13,268 bases of DNA from UMGS1124 sp045541255. Lineage in GTDB: Bacteria > Bacillota_I > Bacilli_A > RF39 > UBA660. Positions 1-6,995 of this stretch are shown one piece after another. The stretch spans positions 1 to 13,268 of the forward strand of contig JAZQIU010000001.1 in NCBI GenBank assembly GCA_045541255.1, written 5' to 3'. Position numbers and translations under genes: made by a program. The notes beneath the pieces were generated by a model, which had not been told where the DNA came from, searched no databases, and worked only from the letters and a program-made list of their open reading frames with translations. Positions within the stretch are counted from its first letter, which is position 1. Every line of letters starts with the position of its first letter.

Positions 1-27
1 TTTTGTTATATCTATTTCTTTAGCCAT
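1..27 (-). CDS. 5' end of an unidentified phage gene (partial)
   Basis: Only nine codons are in the window, reading MAKEIDITK, before the left edge cuts the gene. The ATG at 27 is preceded on the minus strand by GGTGAAATTA, a good ribosome binding site, and it overlaps the stop of the upstream gene by 8 bases (ATGGCTAA). The same arrangement occurs at the two preceding junctions, which supports a real start and translational coupling. No function can be assigned from nine residues. Its position after a DUF1492-like regulator would fit a packaging or HNH-type gene, but that is context only. Confidence 0.6.
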
Positions 28-349
28 TAATTTCACCTACTTTTTTAATATGTTTTAATTTTTTTCCTGTTACTAATTCAATAAGTTCATCTATATCAGA
101 ATATTCTTCATAATATGTTATGATATATCTTTTTCCTTTTCTTTTTCGATGATATTTTTTAGTAAAGTTAATATTTGCTTCAAATGTTAGTCCATTATTA
201 TCAGTTAATAATTTAAAATCTTCAACAAATTCATCATGTTCATTATTACTGAAATCTATACCAACATTTTCACATTTACCAACTTCTAATTCTCGACCAT
301 CTTCTGTAATTATTTTTAAATTACTTAATCCTATTTTTCCATCATTCAT
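20..349 (-). CDS. Hypothetical phage protein, about 109 aa
   Basis: I do not recognise this family. The protein is mixed in composition, with a basic stretch near the middle (KKYHRKRKGKRY) and an acidic segment before it. It has no membrane segment, signal peptide or cysteine motif. A longer reading from a TTG at 361 is possible. I prefer the ATG at 349 because GGTGAAAGTA lies just upstream and the ATG overlaps the previous stop by 8 bases (ATGAATGA). It is part of a chain of small coupled genes downstream of the sigma-like regulator. The basic patch could bind nucleic acid, but nothing specific supports that. Confidence 0.7.
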   Translation of the reverse strand: MNDGKIGLSNLKIITEDGRELEVGKCENVGIDFSNNEHDEFVEDFKLLTDNNGLTFEANINFTKKYHRKRKGKRYIITYYEEYSDIDELIELVTGKKLKHIKKVGEING

Positions 350-539
350 TACTTTCACCAATTACTTCGATAGGTTCATCATCCAAAGCTTTTAAAATAC
401 ATTCAACATTTTGAATATCAAGTCTATTTTCTTTTATTAATAATCTTAAATATCTTTTTAAAGTCAAATATCTATCTTCAATAATCATATATTGATTAGT
501 GGTTTTTTGATTAATAACTTCATTCACTGCACTAATCAT
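342..539 (-). CDS. Hypothetical phage protein, about 65 aa
   Basis: This is a short protein of unknown function, predicted largely helical, with no recognisable motif. A TTG-initiated reading from 560 would add seven residues. The ATG at 539 (MISAVNEV) is more likely: GGAAAGGTG lies about 10 bases upstream, and the start overlaps the stop of the preceding gene by 8 bases (ATGATTAG). Its last codons (Gly-Glu-Ser-Asn-Glu) themselves encode the GGTGA ribosome binding site of the next gene, so the two are probably translationally coupled. Confidence 0.65.
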   Translation of the reverse strand: MISAVNEVINQKTTNQYMIIEDRYLTLKRYLRLLIKENRLDIQNVECILKALDDEPIEVIGESNE

Positions 540-891
540 TAGTATCACACACCTTTCCAAGATACATAATTATTCCATTAATCAATTCAGATAATTTATC
601 ATTATGCAATCCTAATTTTTCAGTAATATAACCAACTTCTTTTATTGTATTAGGTATAAATCCATATGATGTATGATCTATTATACTAACAAATAAATAT
701 TCTTTTTTAATTCCACGTTGAAATGAACCTTCTTTAACATCTAATCCTAATTTAAAGATAATATCAAAATGTGTGTATTCTTCATCAGTCCATCCAATTC
801 CAACAGTTTTATTTTGTAATAATTCTTTAGCAATAGTTTCATATGTTCCATTACCATTAATTATTTCTAAATATTCATTTCTATTCATCAT
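532..891 (-). CDS. Hypothetical phage protein, 119 aa
   Basis: This is an intact gene with no family I recognise. The protein looks like a soluble alpha/beta fold: an N-terminal helical part, a central beta-rich segment around residues 30-75 (GIGWTDEEYTHFD, then KKEYLFVSIIDH), and a helical C-terminus. It has no membrane segment or metal-binding cluster. It starts at an ATGATG pair that overlaps the previous stop by 4 bases (ATGA), with GGTG about 10 bases upstream. It lies in the string of small coupled genes after the late regulator and is presumably expressed from the same transcript. Confidence 0.7.
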   Translation of the reverse strand: MMNRNEYLEIINGNGTYETIAKELLQNKTVGIGWTDEEYTHFDIIFKLGLDVKEGSFQRGIKKEYLFVSIIDHTSYGFIPNTIKEVGYITEKLGLHNDKLSELINGIIMYLGKVCDTND

Positions 892-1118
892 TTAACATTA
901 ACACCTACTTTATCAGCTTTTTTAACTTTTGCTTTATAAACTTTCTTTTTGTATGTTCCTTTAGATGAATCCCATACTTTCTTACAAAGACTTGTTTTTG
1001 CTTTAAATACTTTTTGTTTTTCTCTAAAACTCATTTTTTCCAAATCTTCATCAGAAGTATTTGCTAATTGAATTGTTTTTTCTAATTTTTTATTTCTTTC
1101 TTCCAATTTATCTAACAT
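888..1118 (-). CDS. Small lysine-rich protein, 76 aa
   Basis: This is a short, strongly basic protein with many lysines, especially in the C-terminal third (KKKVYKAKVKKADK). The N-terminal half alternates Glu and Lys and is predicted helical, possibly a coiled coil (LDKLEERNKKLEK). I do not recognise a family. The high positive charge would suit nucleic-acid binding, which is inference only. The ATG at 1118 overlaps the end of the sigma-like gene by 11 bases. A GGTGATG sequence just upstream lies within that gene, so coupling is likely. Confidence 0.65.
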   Translation of the reverse strand: MLDKLEERNKKLEKTIQLANTSDEDLEKMSFREKQKVFKAKTSLCKKVWDSSKGTYKKKVYKAKVKKADKVGVNVK

Positions 1119-1530
1119 TCTTTTCTTTCATCACCTTTCTTAAATCTTTTATAAAATCATTATATTTTTTACTTACAGTCTTTCTATCAAGTTCCATAAT
1201 ATTACCTATTTCTTCCCAAGTCATTAAATCAATATTTCTTAACCTTACAATTGTTCTTAATTTGGAATCTGGTATTGTTTCAATAAACTTTTCGATTTTT
1301 TCTTTTTCTTCTAAAATCAATAACATAGTTTCATAAATACGATTCTTTAATTGTATCTTTTTAATGGTCAATCTTTCTACTGGATCACTTTTACCACCTG
1401 AACCATGTATTTCATTATCAATTTTAGCTGAACCTACACCACAAGTTTCTTCTAATTCTTGTAATCTATTTTGTAAATCTTCAACTTCCTTATTAAGCCA
1501 ATATAATTCATTTAATTCTTCACGTATCAT
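1108..1530 (-). CDS. DUF1492/ArpU-like phage transcriptional regulator (sigma-region-4-like)
   Basis: The 140-aa protein has an N-terminal coiled-coil-like part (about residues 1-35), a middle segment containing SDPVERL (about 48-54), and a C-terminal helix-turn-helix resembling sigma-70 region 4 (LRTIVRLRNIDLMTWEEIG, then MELDRKTVSKKYNDFI, about 91-128). This layout is typical of DUF1492/ArpU-type proteins encoded at the end of Gram-positive phage early operons, where they switch on packaging and structural genes. The ATG at 1530 has GGTGA four bases upstream and overlaps the stop of the preceding 50-aa gene by 4 bases. The fold assignment is fairly secure. The specific target, a late promoter, should lie left of the window and is inferred. 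Confidence 0.8.
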   Translation of the reverse strand: MIREELNELYWLNKEVEDLQNRLQELEETCGVGSAKIDNEIHGSGGKSDPVERLTIKKIQLKNRIYETMLLILEEKEKIEKFIETIPDSKLRTIVRLRNIDLMTWEEIGNIMELDRKTVSKKYNDFIKDLRKVMKEKNVR

Positions 1531-1679
1531 AGCATCACCATTATAAATATCATTTCAAGAAATACCCAGCATAAATAACCGAATGGATTTCTTTTTTTAT
1601 TCTCGAAATCTCTACTAGCACCTAATAGAAATAAGACATTAAAAACGATAAATATGGTCTTTATAACAACTTTTAACAT
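1527..1679 (-). CDS. Small two-helix membrane protein, 50 aa
   Basis: This small gene begins at the ATG at 1679 behind a strong ribosome binding site (AAGGAAGGTGATTTT). It ends in a TGA that overlaps the ATG of the DUF1492-like gene by 4 bases. The product has two hydrophobic segments, about residues 4-20 (VVIKTIFIVFNVLFLLG) and 34-50 (GYLCWVFLEMIFIMVML), joined by a short charged loop (RDFENKKRNP). The inner and outer sides are not obvious. It is the first gene after the probable origin. I know no function for it. A membrane anchor or regulator for the phage replication complex is possible but speculative. Confidence 0.75.
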   Translation of the reverse strand: MLKVVIKTIFIVFNVLFLLGASRDFENKKRNPFGYLCWVFLEMIFIMVML

Positions 1680-1703
1680 AAAATCACCTTCCTTTTTATC
1701 AAA

Positions 1704-1989
1704 AGTTACACATCCGTAACCGACATCTGTAACCTTGTTTTTCCCTTATTTCATAAAGGTTTTCTTTCAAAAATTTATTAAAGGTTACACATCGAAGCCA
1801 TTTTTTTATTTATATATATTTAGTAAAACAACACTTTATTAGTAATGTTTTTAAAAGACCTTTACTTAAGTTAGAAAGATGTGTAACCATCCGTAACCTT
1901 TTTTGATTTTTCCTTTATTTTATATATGTTTCCACAGGTTACACATCTAATCAAAACATCCGTAACCGATGTGTAACTAATCCGTAACT
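1704..1989. other. Candidate phage replication origin with ten iteron-like repeats
   Basis: The stretch between the primase-helicase gene and the 50-aa gene carries ten copies of ATNNGTAACC, counting final C or T. Seven read on the plus strand: 1712-1721, 1725-1734, 1879-1888, 1889-1898, 1958-1967, 1969-1978 and 1980-1989. Three read on the minus strand: 1704-1713, 1783-1792 and 1937-1946. Two variants dominate, ATGTGTAAC and ATCCGTAAC, often paired. The copies form two groups on either side of an AT-rich core at about 1800-1877. Iterons flanking an AT-rich unwinding region next to an SF3 helicase gene is the arrangement known for SaPI and several phage origins. The last copies extend into the 3' end of the helicase gene. 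The initiator is presumably that protein. This is inferred, not shown. Confidence 0.75.
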
Positions 1990-3854
1990 TTTTCAAAAAT
2001 TCGCATAGTTTTGCCATCAATTTTTCTAATTGTGACTTTAAAACCGAAATTTTTACACATTTGTCTAGAAAATTCGATTTTACCTAATGGATTTAATCCA
2101 GATTCACGACAATATTCAGTATAATTAAGATAAACTTCATTTGTTGTATGATTTTTAATGTCATTTTCATCGTTATCACGAATAAACATTAAAATAGGAT
2201 TATTCATTTCATCAAATTCTTGTAATTCAGTTTCAACTTTTTCTGATATAGTAAATCCTTTATTAGTAAGAACATCTTTTAATCCATTTAATCCAACCAA
2301 GATTAAATATTCCATAACTTCATCGCTTCTTAGCTTGTATTTAATATATGGATCATAGTCTTTATCATCTTTAGTAAATTTAGCATTAAAAGGAACTATA
2401 ATTAATCTTCTTAATACTGCACCTGTTTCATCTTTAACACGTGGTATTTTATTTGCAGAAAATAGCATTTTACTATAATTATTAAATTCAAATGGATCCT
2501 GTCCTTTTCTTTCTGCATTTACTCTATCACCAGTAACTAATTTCTTAAATATTGCCAAATCAGGAATAAAATCACCTTTAATATCATCACCAATATTCGC
2601 AAGTTTTCCAAATAATTCAGCAGTTTTAAATCTTTCACCTAATTCAGCCAAATCAAGTGAACTTATATTTTCTTGACCTAATAAATAACTAATCATATCT
2701 AAAAATGTAGATTTACCATTTGATTTATCACCAGTTAAGATAAAAGCTTTTCCAAGTTCATTGTATCTATAAAAACAATACCCTATAACTTCTTTAAGTA
2801 ATTTTTCTATTTTTTCATCATTACATGCAAATTTCTTAAGTGTAGTTTCTGCAAGTTCACTTTTAGCACTAGGATTATAATTCCAATTAATTTTATTTGT
2901 AATAATATAATCTGGACTAAAATCAGTAAATGAACCATCTTCAATGTTATATACACCATTTTTAAATGCTATCAGATTCGCATCTAATGTTCTTAAGTTT
3001 TTTCTTATTAACAAATTAATGTATGCATATACTTCACTACGTTTAGCACGATTTAATGATGGAACAACTTCTATCATCTTGGATTCAATCTTATCTTGAC
3101 CAGTAACATAAATCCCATCTTCATATAAATGTAATTGGTTATTAATTTTAATTATATGAAATTGATTTTTCATGTAAGTTGCGAATTTATCAAATAAGAA
3201 TGTGTTACCTTTATAAAATGTTGGTTTCTTAAAACTTTCATCACGTATTATTACTTCAAGTTCACTAGAAGGAAGTGAATCTTTTAGAATATACTTATTT
3301 ATTAATTCAATACATTCTCTTGATTCGTTTTCAGTAAAATCATTTGATTGTAATGTAAGAATATAATTAAATAAAGCTTGATTTCTTCCATCTCCACTTT
3401 CCATATCTAGAAAATCTTGTTTTGTCTTAATAGGAAATAGCCACTTTGGAACCATTTCATATTCTTCAGTATCATATAGTATTTCACGTTCTTTACCATC
3501 AAATTTAAGAACTTCATATGAATTTTTAACACCAACTTTAATATCAACTGTTAATCCAACTGCTACTTTGGTGTGTGTCTTACATGTTTGTTGTTCTGTG
3601 TTCTTAAATAAGAAGTGTTTTCCACGTGTAGTTTTATAAACTCTACATTTTAATTTTAGATCATTGACAATTTTAAATAATATTTCAGATTGGTTAAAAT
3701 CATCAACATCTATAAGGATGGTTTCTTCTGCAAGTATTCCTGCAAATTCTGGAAGTAATTTAACTTGATTGTAGTTTTTAAAATCATTTCTTCCACGAAT
3801 TTTTTCAATACATTTTTTATTTTTAGTTTCTACATAACCTTTGAAAAAATCCAT
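1977..3854 (-). CDS. Primase-polymerase/SF3 helicase (D5/P4-type replication initiator)
   Basis: The 625-aa protein combines two activities. The N-terminus carries archaeo-eukaryotic primase motifs: an acidic pair in LIDVDD (Asp49, Asp51), RGKH (77-80) and a third acidic residue in VDIKVG (Asp104). A linker of about 200 residues follows. The C-terminal half is a superfamily 3 helicase with Walker A GDKSNGKST (375-383), Walker B GDD (422-424), a sensor-1 Asn in SANKIP (Asn468) and arginine-finger candidates RR (482-483). Such proteins unwind the origin, prime synthesis and act as a ring helicase. The ATG at 3854 follows AAAGGATGGTGATACAAG. Iterons lie at its 3' end, so it is the likely origin-binding initiator. 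No DnaB-type helicase or loader is seen in the window. Confidence 0.92.
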   Translation of the reverse strand: MDFFKGYVETKNKKCIEKIRGRNDFKNYNQVKLLPEFAGILAEETILIDVDDFNQSEILFKIVNDLKLKCRVYKTTRGKHFLFKNTEQQTCKTHTKVAVGLTVDIKVGVKNSYEVLKFDGKEREILYDTEEYEMVPKWLFPIKTKQDFLDMESGDGRNQALFNYILTLQSNDFTENESRECIELINKYILKDSLPSSELEVIIRDESFKKPTFYKGNTFLFDKFATYMKNQFHIIKINNQLHLYEDGIYVTGQDKIESKMIEVVPSLNRAKRSEVYAYINLLIRKNLRTLDANLIAFKNGVYNIEDGSFTDFSPDYIITNKINWNYNPSAKSELAETTLKKFACNDEKIEKLLKEVIGYCFYRYNELGKAFILTGDKSNGKSTFLDMISYLLGQENISSLDLAELGERFKTAELFGKLANIGDDIKGDFIPDLAIFKKLVTGDRVNAERKGQDPFEFNNYSKMLFSANKIPRVKDETGAVLRRLIIVPFNAKFTKDDKDYDPYIKYKLRSDEVMEYLILVGLNGLKDVLTNKGFTISEKVETELQEFDEMNNPILMFIRDNDENDIKNHTTNEVYLNYTEYCRESGLNPLGKIEFSRQMCKNFGFKVTIRKIDGKTMRIFEKVTD

Positions 3855-3870
3855 CTTGTATCACCATCCT

Positions 3871-4104
3871 TTATTCGTAATATTCGCCATCATATTCACT
3901 TACATTCATGTAATAATTGTCCCATAAAGCTTCATTTTCAGTTTTTAATTTACCAAGTTCGTTGCCTTGTAGTTGAATTACTCGGTCTTTTTCTTCAAGT
4001 TGCTTTTTATAATATTGTCTATTAACAATAATTTGTACTATTAACCCTGTAATAATTAATATTAAACCTGCAATAATAAGACTATACATTGTTTTTTTTG
4101 TCAT
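3871..4104 (-). CDS. Membrane-anchored coiled-coil protein, 77 aa
   Basis: Residues 7-28 form one strongly hydrophobic membrane helix (YSLIIAGLILIITGLIVQII). It is followed by a heptad-like charged region (about 31-62, KKQLEEKDRVIQLQGNELGKLKTENEALW) and an acidic, tyrosine-rich tail. The likely form is a bitopic protein with a coiled coil on one side of the membrane. The start at 4104 follows AAAGGGGT at good spacing, and the gene ends 16 bases before the primase-helicase. The topology resembles phi29 p16.7, a membrane-bound replication protein, but it lacks a comparable C-terminal DNA-binding domain. Function is unassigned. A spanin is less likely here because the operon is early, not lytic. 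Confidence 0.75.
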   Translation of the reverse strand: MTKKTMYSLIIAGLILIITGLIVQIIVNRQYYKKQLEEKDRVIQLQGNELGKLKTENEALWDNYYMNVSEYDGEYYE

Positions 4105-4124
4105 TTTTCATACCCCTTTCTTTT

Positions 4125-4409
4125 TTATGATTTTTCATAGTCCATAATCCTTTCTATAATTTCACTTAATCGTAAATCATTTTTTACTTTTTGTTTTGGT
4201 ACTTCTTTCTTTTTGTCAACTGTTGATTCATTACCTTTATCATCTAATCTAACAATTTCACCATATTCATTCACATAATGTGTTAAATCCCAATATTGAT
4301 AACATTGTCTTATACCAGTTTTTTCATCCATGAACATAGCAAAATGTTTATATTTTTTTACTAATTTCATCGGTCTTCCATTATATTTAGGAATTATCAT
4401 CTTCATCAT
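4125..4409 (-). CDS. Hypothetical phage protein, 94 aa
   Basis: This is a small soluble protein I cannot place. The N-terminal 60 residues look like a compact beta-rich domain (KLVKKYKHFAMFMDEKTGIRQ, with an aromatic-rich YQYWDLTHYV after it). The C-terminal part is lysine- and glutamate-rich and then helical. I take the ATG at 4409 because AAGGA lies 7 bases upstream. A longer reading from 4430 lacks a site. The gene overlaps the 3' end of the DNA polymerase gene by 23 bases, so translation is probably coupled. It could be a polymerase accessory protein on context alone. Confidence 0.7.
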   Translation of the reverse strand: MMKMIIPKYNGRPMKLVKKYKHFAMFMDEKTGIRQCYQYWDLTHYVNEYGEIVRLDDKGNESTVDKKKEVPKQKVKNDLRLSEIIERIMDYEKS

Positions 4410-6096
4410 AGCCACATCCTTTAAAATCATTTATTCTTTTATTAGCCAAATCTATATACCACTGTTTATCTAATTTTCTAGGTATTCTTGACCTTTCGTT
4501 TATGTCTTCATTATTTATAAAGCAGTGAATTGGTGTTCCTGCGATTTTTTCAGGATTCTTGCCTTCTGCTTTTAATTTGAAAACCCCCTTATCGTTTCCA
4601 TCTTTGGATGCGAAAACTCGAAGACATTTTTCTTTTAATATTTCATCACCATATAATGCATACATATATTTACTAGAAACTTTAACAACATTTTGAAATT
4701 GTTTTAAATCATTACATTCAAGTATTGTTTTTTCAACTGGAATACCTTTAATGAAATAATCTGTAATAGCTTTATTTACAATAGGTAAATCATAATCAAG
4801 ACTATTAAGTTTCTTAACATATGCACCTTTTGATTTATAATGACCATCTTCTGCAACAATAATATAGTTATTAACATCTTTCTGTATCATTTTTACATAA
4901 TAATCGTATTCAAGTTCCATCTTTGTACGATGTTCCCATTCTTTACAAATATCAATTATTTCTTGATCATTATCTTTTTCTATTTTTACAATTAATCCAT
5001 CTGTATTACTTTGTATCAATTTACATTTACCTTCTAATTTTTCAATTAAATCCAAAAGTAATAATTGACCACCTACACAAACATTATTTGCTTGTCTTGG
5101 ATCATACAGATTATTGAACTTATCTTTCATAGCACCATAGGTTCCATTTAATACAATTTTGTATGGTGCTTGTAAAGGATTATGTTCTTTTTTATAAGCA
5201 AGTCTTTTATCTCTAATTTCAGAATATTTGCTTGAATCAGGGACATTTCTACTTAACCAATCATATTCAATCATTAAAGATGGGTAATAACTTGCAACAT
5301 CTATATTTAAAAATTTACCTTCTGAAATATAGTTTGGTATTGCACCATGTAATCCACCCCATGCAAATATGTGTTCTACACCAGCAACATCAACCCTTAA
5401 CTCTTTCGTATAATCACGATTAATTGGATTTTTATACCAATTATAAATATCTTTATATTTATCAATTTTTAAAGTATTAGGAAACTGTATATCAAATTCA
5501 TCATCCCTTAATGTCTTTCTTGCACCAAGAATGATAGCTGAAAGTTGAACTTTAGTTTTTGAAATATAATTTAGTGGTAATTTAAAAGTTTTAATTAAAG
5601 ACATTACACTTTCAAATTCTGATTTTCTTTGAATAAATACTTTGATTGTTTGTTCAACATCGTGTCGACAATATCTAACTACTTCTTCGATTTCATCATC
5701 AGTTAGTTTTCTATTTATAGTGAAATCAACATCAGATTCTTTAATCATATTTCCCATAAATCCTTCTAGTTGCTTTAAACCATGAAAAGTAGTCATTATA
5801 TCAAAATTATTTATTGGTACATTTCTAAATAAATCAGAATATCGCCATCCACTATTACCTTCAACAATTATGAAATTATTTATTTTTTGTGGACTTAAAC
5901 CACATATAATACCTTTAAGTATGAATTGGTCATAATGTCTAGAATTATAACCAACCCATATATCATTTTTGTGTTCTTCATAAAATAGCTTCAACTTTTC
6001 AGCATCATTTATAATTACATTATCTTTTTTGTTAGTAATATCATATATGACTACTAACCAGTCATATTGAAATACTTCAAAGTCATAAAATAACAT
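4387..6096 (-). CDS. Family B DNA polymerase with 3'-5' exonuclease (compact, 569 aa)
   Basis: This is the replicative DNA polymerase. The proofreading domain shows Exo I YDFE (Asp5, Glu7), Exo II GYNSRHYD (Asn51, Asp56) and Exo III YCRHD (Tyr142, Asp146). The polymerase domain shows motif A DVASYYPSL (Asp266), motif B KIVLNGTYG (313-321) and motif C SNTDGL (363-368). In motif C the first of the two usual family B aspartates is Asn364 and only Asp366 remains. There is no obvious protein-primed TPR insertion, and the protein is short for family B. The ATG at 6096 is needed to keep Exo I, yet its ribosome binding site is weak. The gene follows the DUF669 gene by 3 bases. It is expected to work with the primase-helicase. 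Confidence 0.9.
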   Translation of the reverse strand: MLFYDFEVFQYDWLVVIYDITNKKDNVIINDAEKLKLFYEEHKNDIWVGYNSRHYDQFILKGIICGLSPQKINNFIIVEGNSGWRYSDLFRNVPINNFDIMTTFHGLKQLEGFMGNMIKESDVDFTINRKLTDDEIEEVVRYCRHDVEQTIKVFIQRKSEFESVMSLIKTFKLPLNYISKTKVQLSAIILGARKTLRDDEFDIQFPNTLKIDKYKDIYNWYKNPINRDYTKELRVDVAGVEHIFAWGGLHGAIPNYISEGKFLNIDVASYYPSLMIEYDWLSRNVPDSSKYSEIRDKRLAYKKEHNPLQAPYKIVLNGTYGAMKDKFNNLYDPRQANNVCVGGQLLLLDLIEKLEGKCKLIQSNTDGLIVKIEKDNDQEIIDICKEWEHRTKMELEYDYYVKMIQKDVNNYIIVAEDGHYKSKGAYVKKLNSLDYDLPIVNKAITDYFIKGIPVEKTILECNDLKQFQNVVKVSSKYMYALYGDEILKEKCLRVFASKDGNDKGVFKLKAEGKNPEKIAGTPIHCFINNEDINERSRIPRKLDKQWYIDLANKRINDFKGCGYDEDDNS

Positions 6097-6099
6097 AAA

Positions 6100-6573
6100 T
6101 TATTCTAGAACTGAATCGAATACATCAGTTATTTTAAAAGTACTAAATCCTTTTCTTTCACCGTACTCTAACCCATACTCTAATTTTTGATTATCTATTT
6201 CTTTCTTAATTTCTTCTAATAATTCAGCATATTTTGAATAAGTAGTAAATTCAATACTTATTCCAGTATCTAAACTTCTTAAGAATTCATTTACAATATG
6301 TATTTGAAATCCTTGTGTAATAACTTGGTTCATAAAAATTAAACAATTTTCATAATCACCAGTTAAAACTTTAAACCAACAACTAAACATTGGATCACCA
6401 TTTTTACTTGCTTTAATTTCTAATTTATTAATGGAAACTTCATAATCACCTTTGGGTACTTCACGATAATTTGAACCATTTGCTTCTGATTCTTTTATAT
6501 CTTTTTGTAATCCTTCTGTATCAATTGCTTTATCAAATTCTTCAAATATATTTTTACTCATAACTTTCACCAT
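6100..6573 (-). CDS. DUF669 family phage protein, probable ssDNA-binding protein
   Basis: The 157-aa protein matches the DUF669 pattern: an N-terminal helical leader, then VPKGDYEVSINKLEIKASK (about 39-57) and a beta-barrel-like part with GDPMFSCWFKVLTGDYENC (58-76), IFMNQVITQG, and a C-terminal FKITDVFD. These proteins occur in Firmicutes phage replication modules next to polymerase or helicase genes and are generally taken to bind single-stranded DNA. Two starts are possible: ATG at 6573 (AAAGG upstream) or ATG at 6561 (MSKNIFEE, preceded by GGTGAAAGTT). The second matches the coupling pattern used elsewhere in this operon, so a 153-aa product is equally plausible. No other SSB gene is present in the window, which supports this role. 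Confidence 0.8.
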   Translation of the reverse strand: MVKVMSKNIFEEFDKAIDTEGLQKDIKESEANGSNYREVPKGDYEVSINKLEIKASKNGDPMFSCWFKVLTGDYENCLIFMNQVITQGFQIHIVNEFLRSLDTGISIEFTTYSKYAELLEEIKKEIDNQKLEYGLEYGERKGFSTFKITDVFDSVLE

Positions 6574-6766
6574 CTAAACCTTTCTTTAACATTACTAATA
6601 AAATATCTCTAGCCATACTTGGAATAAATCCAGCATCAATTAAACTTTGATATAAACTATATAATTGTTTACATGCTTCATCTTGTTTTTCCTTTTGTGT
6701 TTCTTTTTCTAATTCAACCATTTCTTCGCCAAATTCTCTTAAACGTTTAAAGAATTCATTATTCAT
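6554..6766 (-). CDS. Hypothetical phage protein, 70 aa
   Basis: This is a short, mostly helical, Glu/Lys-rich protein of unknown function. The first 35 residues could form a coiled coil (FKRLREFGEEMVELEKETQK). The second half contains a more hydrophobic helix pair (LYSLYQSLIDAGFIPSMARD). The ATG at 6766 follows AAGAAGGTAAATAATT. The last codons (Gly-Glu-Ser-Tyr-Glu) form the GGTGA site for the downstream DUF669 gene. It lies between the nuclease-ATPase fusion and the DUF669 gene, so a role as a recombination or replication accessory is possible but unproven. Confidence 0.65.
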   Translation of the reverse strand: MNNEFFKRLREFGEEMVELEKETQKEKQDEACKQLYSLYQSLIDAGFIPSMARDILLVMLKKGLDGESYE

Positions 6767-6768
6767 AA

Positions 6769-6993
6769 TTATTTACCTTCTTTCTTTATTGAATCCCAGT
6801 GAACTATTACATTGACAATGTCATATCTTCTTTTTAATATTTCAGTTGCTTTATTAATAAACTTTTCAGTTTCATCTATAAATAAGTTGTTTTTTAAATG
6901 TAATTTGATTCTATCAGTTAATAAGTTTTCTATTATTAAAGCTTGTCCATCAAATGAACTATCATCATTAAAATAAACATGTAAATCAATCAT
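6769..6993 (-). CDS. Hypothetical phage protein, 74 aa
   Basis: This small alpha/beta-like protein has no recognised family. It starts with a beta-strand pattern (MIDLHVYFNDD), has a central helix region (FINKATEILKRR, about 45-56) and ends with another strand (DIVNVIVHWD). It has no membrane segment. The ATG at 6993 is two bases past the TAG of the nuclease-ATPase gene, and the AAAGGTGA site lies inside that gene's last codons. The stop is two bases before the next ATG, so it is tightly packed in the operon. Confidence 0.65.
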   Translation of the reverse strand: MIDLHVYFNDDSSFDGQALIIENLLTDRIKLHLKNNLFIDETEKFINKATEILKRRYDIVNVIVHWDSIKKEGK

Positions 6994-6995
6994 AA

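Noticed and set aside
1704..1989. CRISPR array or leader as an explanation of the repeats
   Set aside because: The units are only 10 bp, occur in both orientations and have irregular spacing. No cas genes adjoin, and the Cas4-like domain here is a phage recombination nuclease.
4923..5423. Plus-strand open frames at 4923-5117 and 5232-5423 opposite the polymerase gene
   Set aside because: Their products are low-complexity Tyr/His/Leu-rich strings with no ribosome site. They mirror the AT-rich polymerase gene on the other strand.
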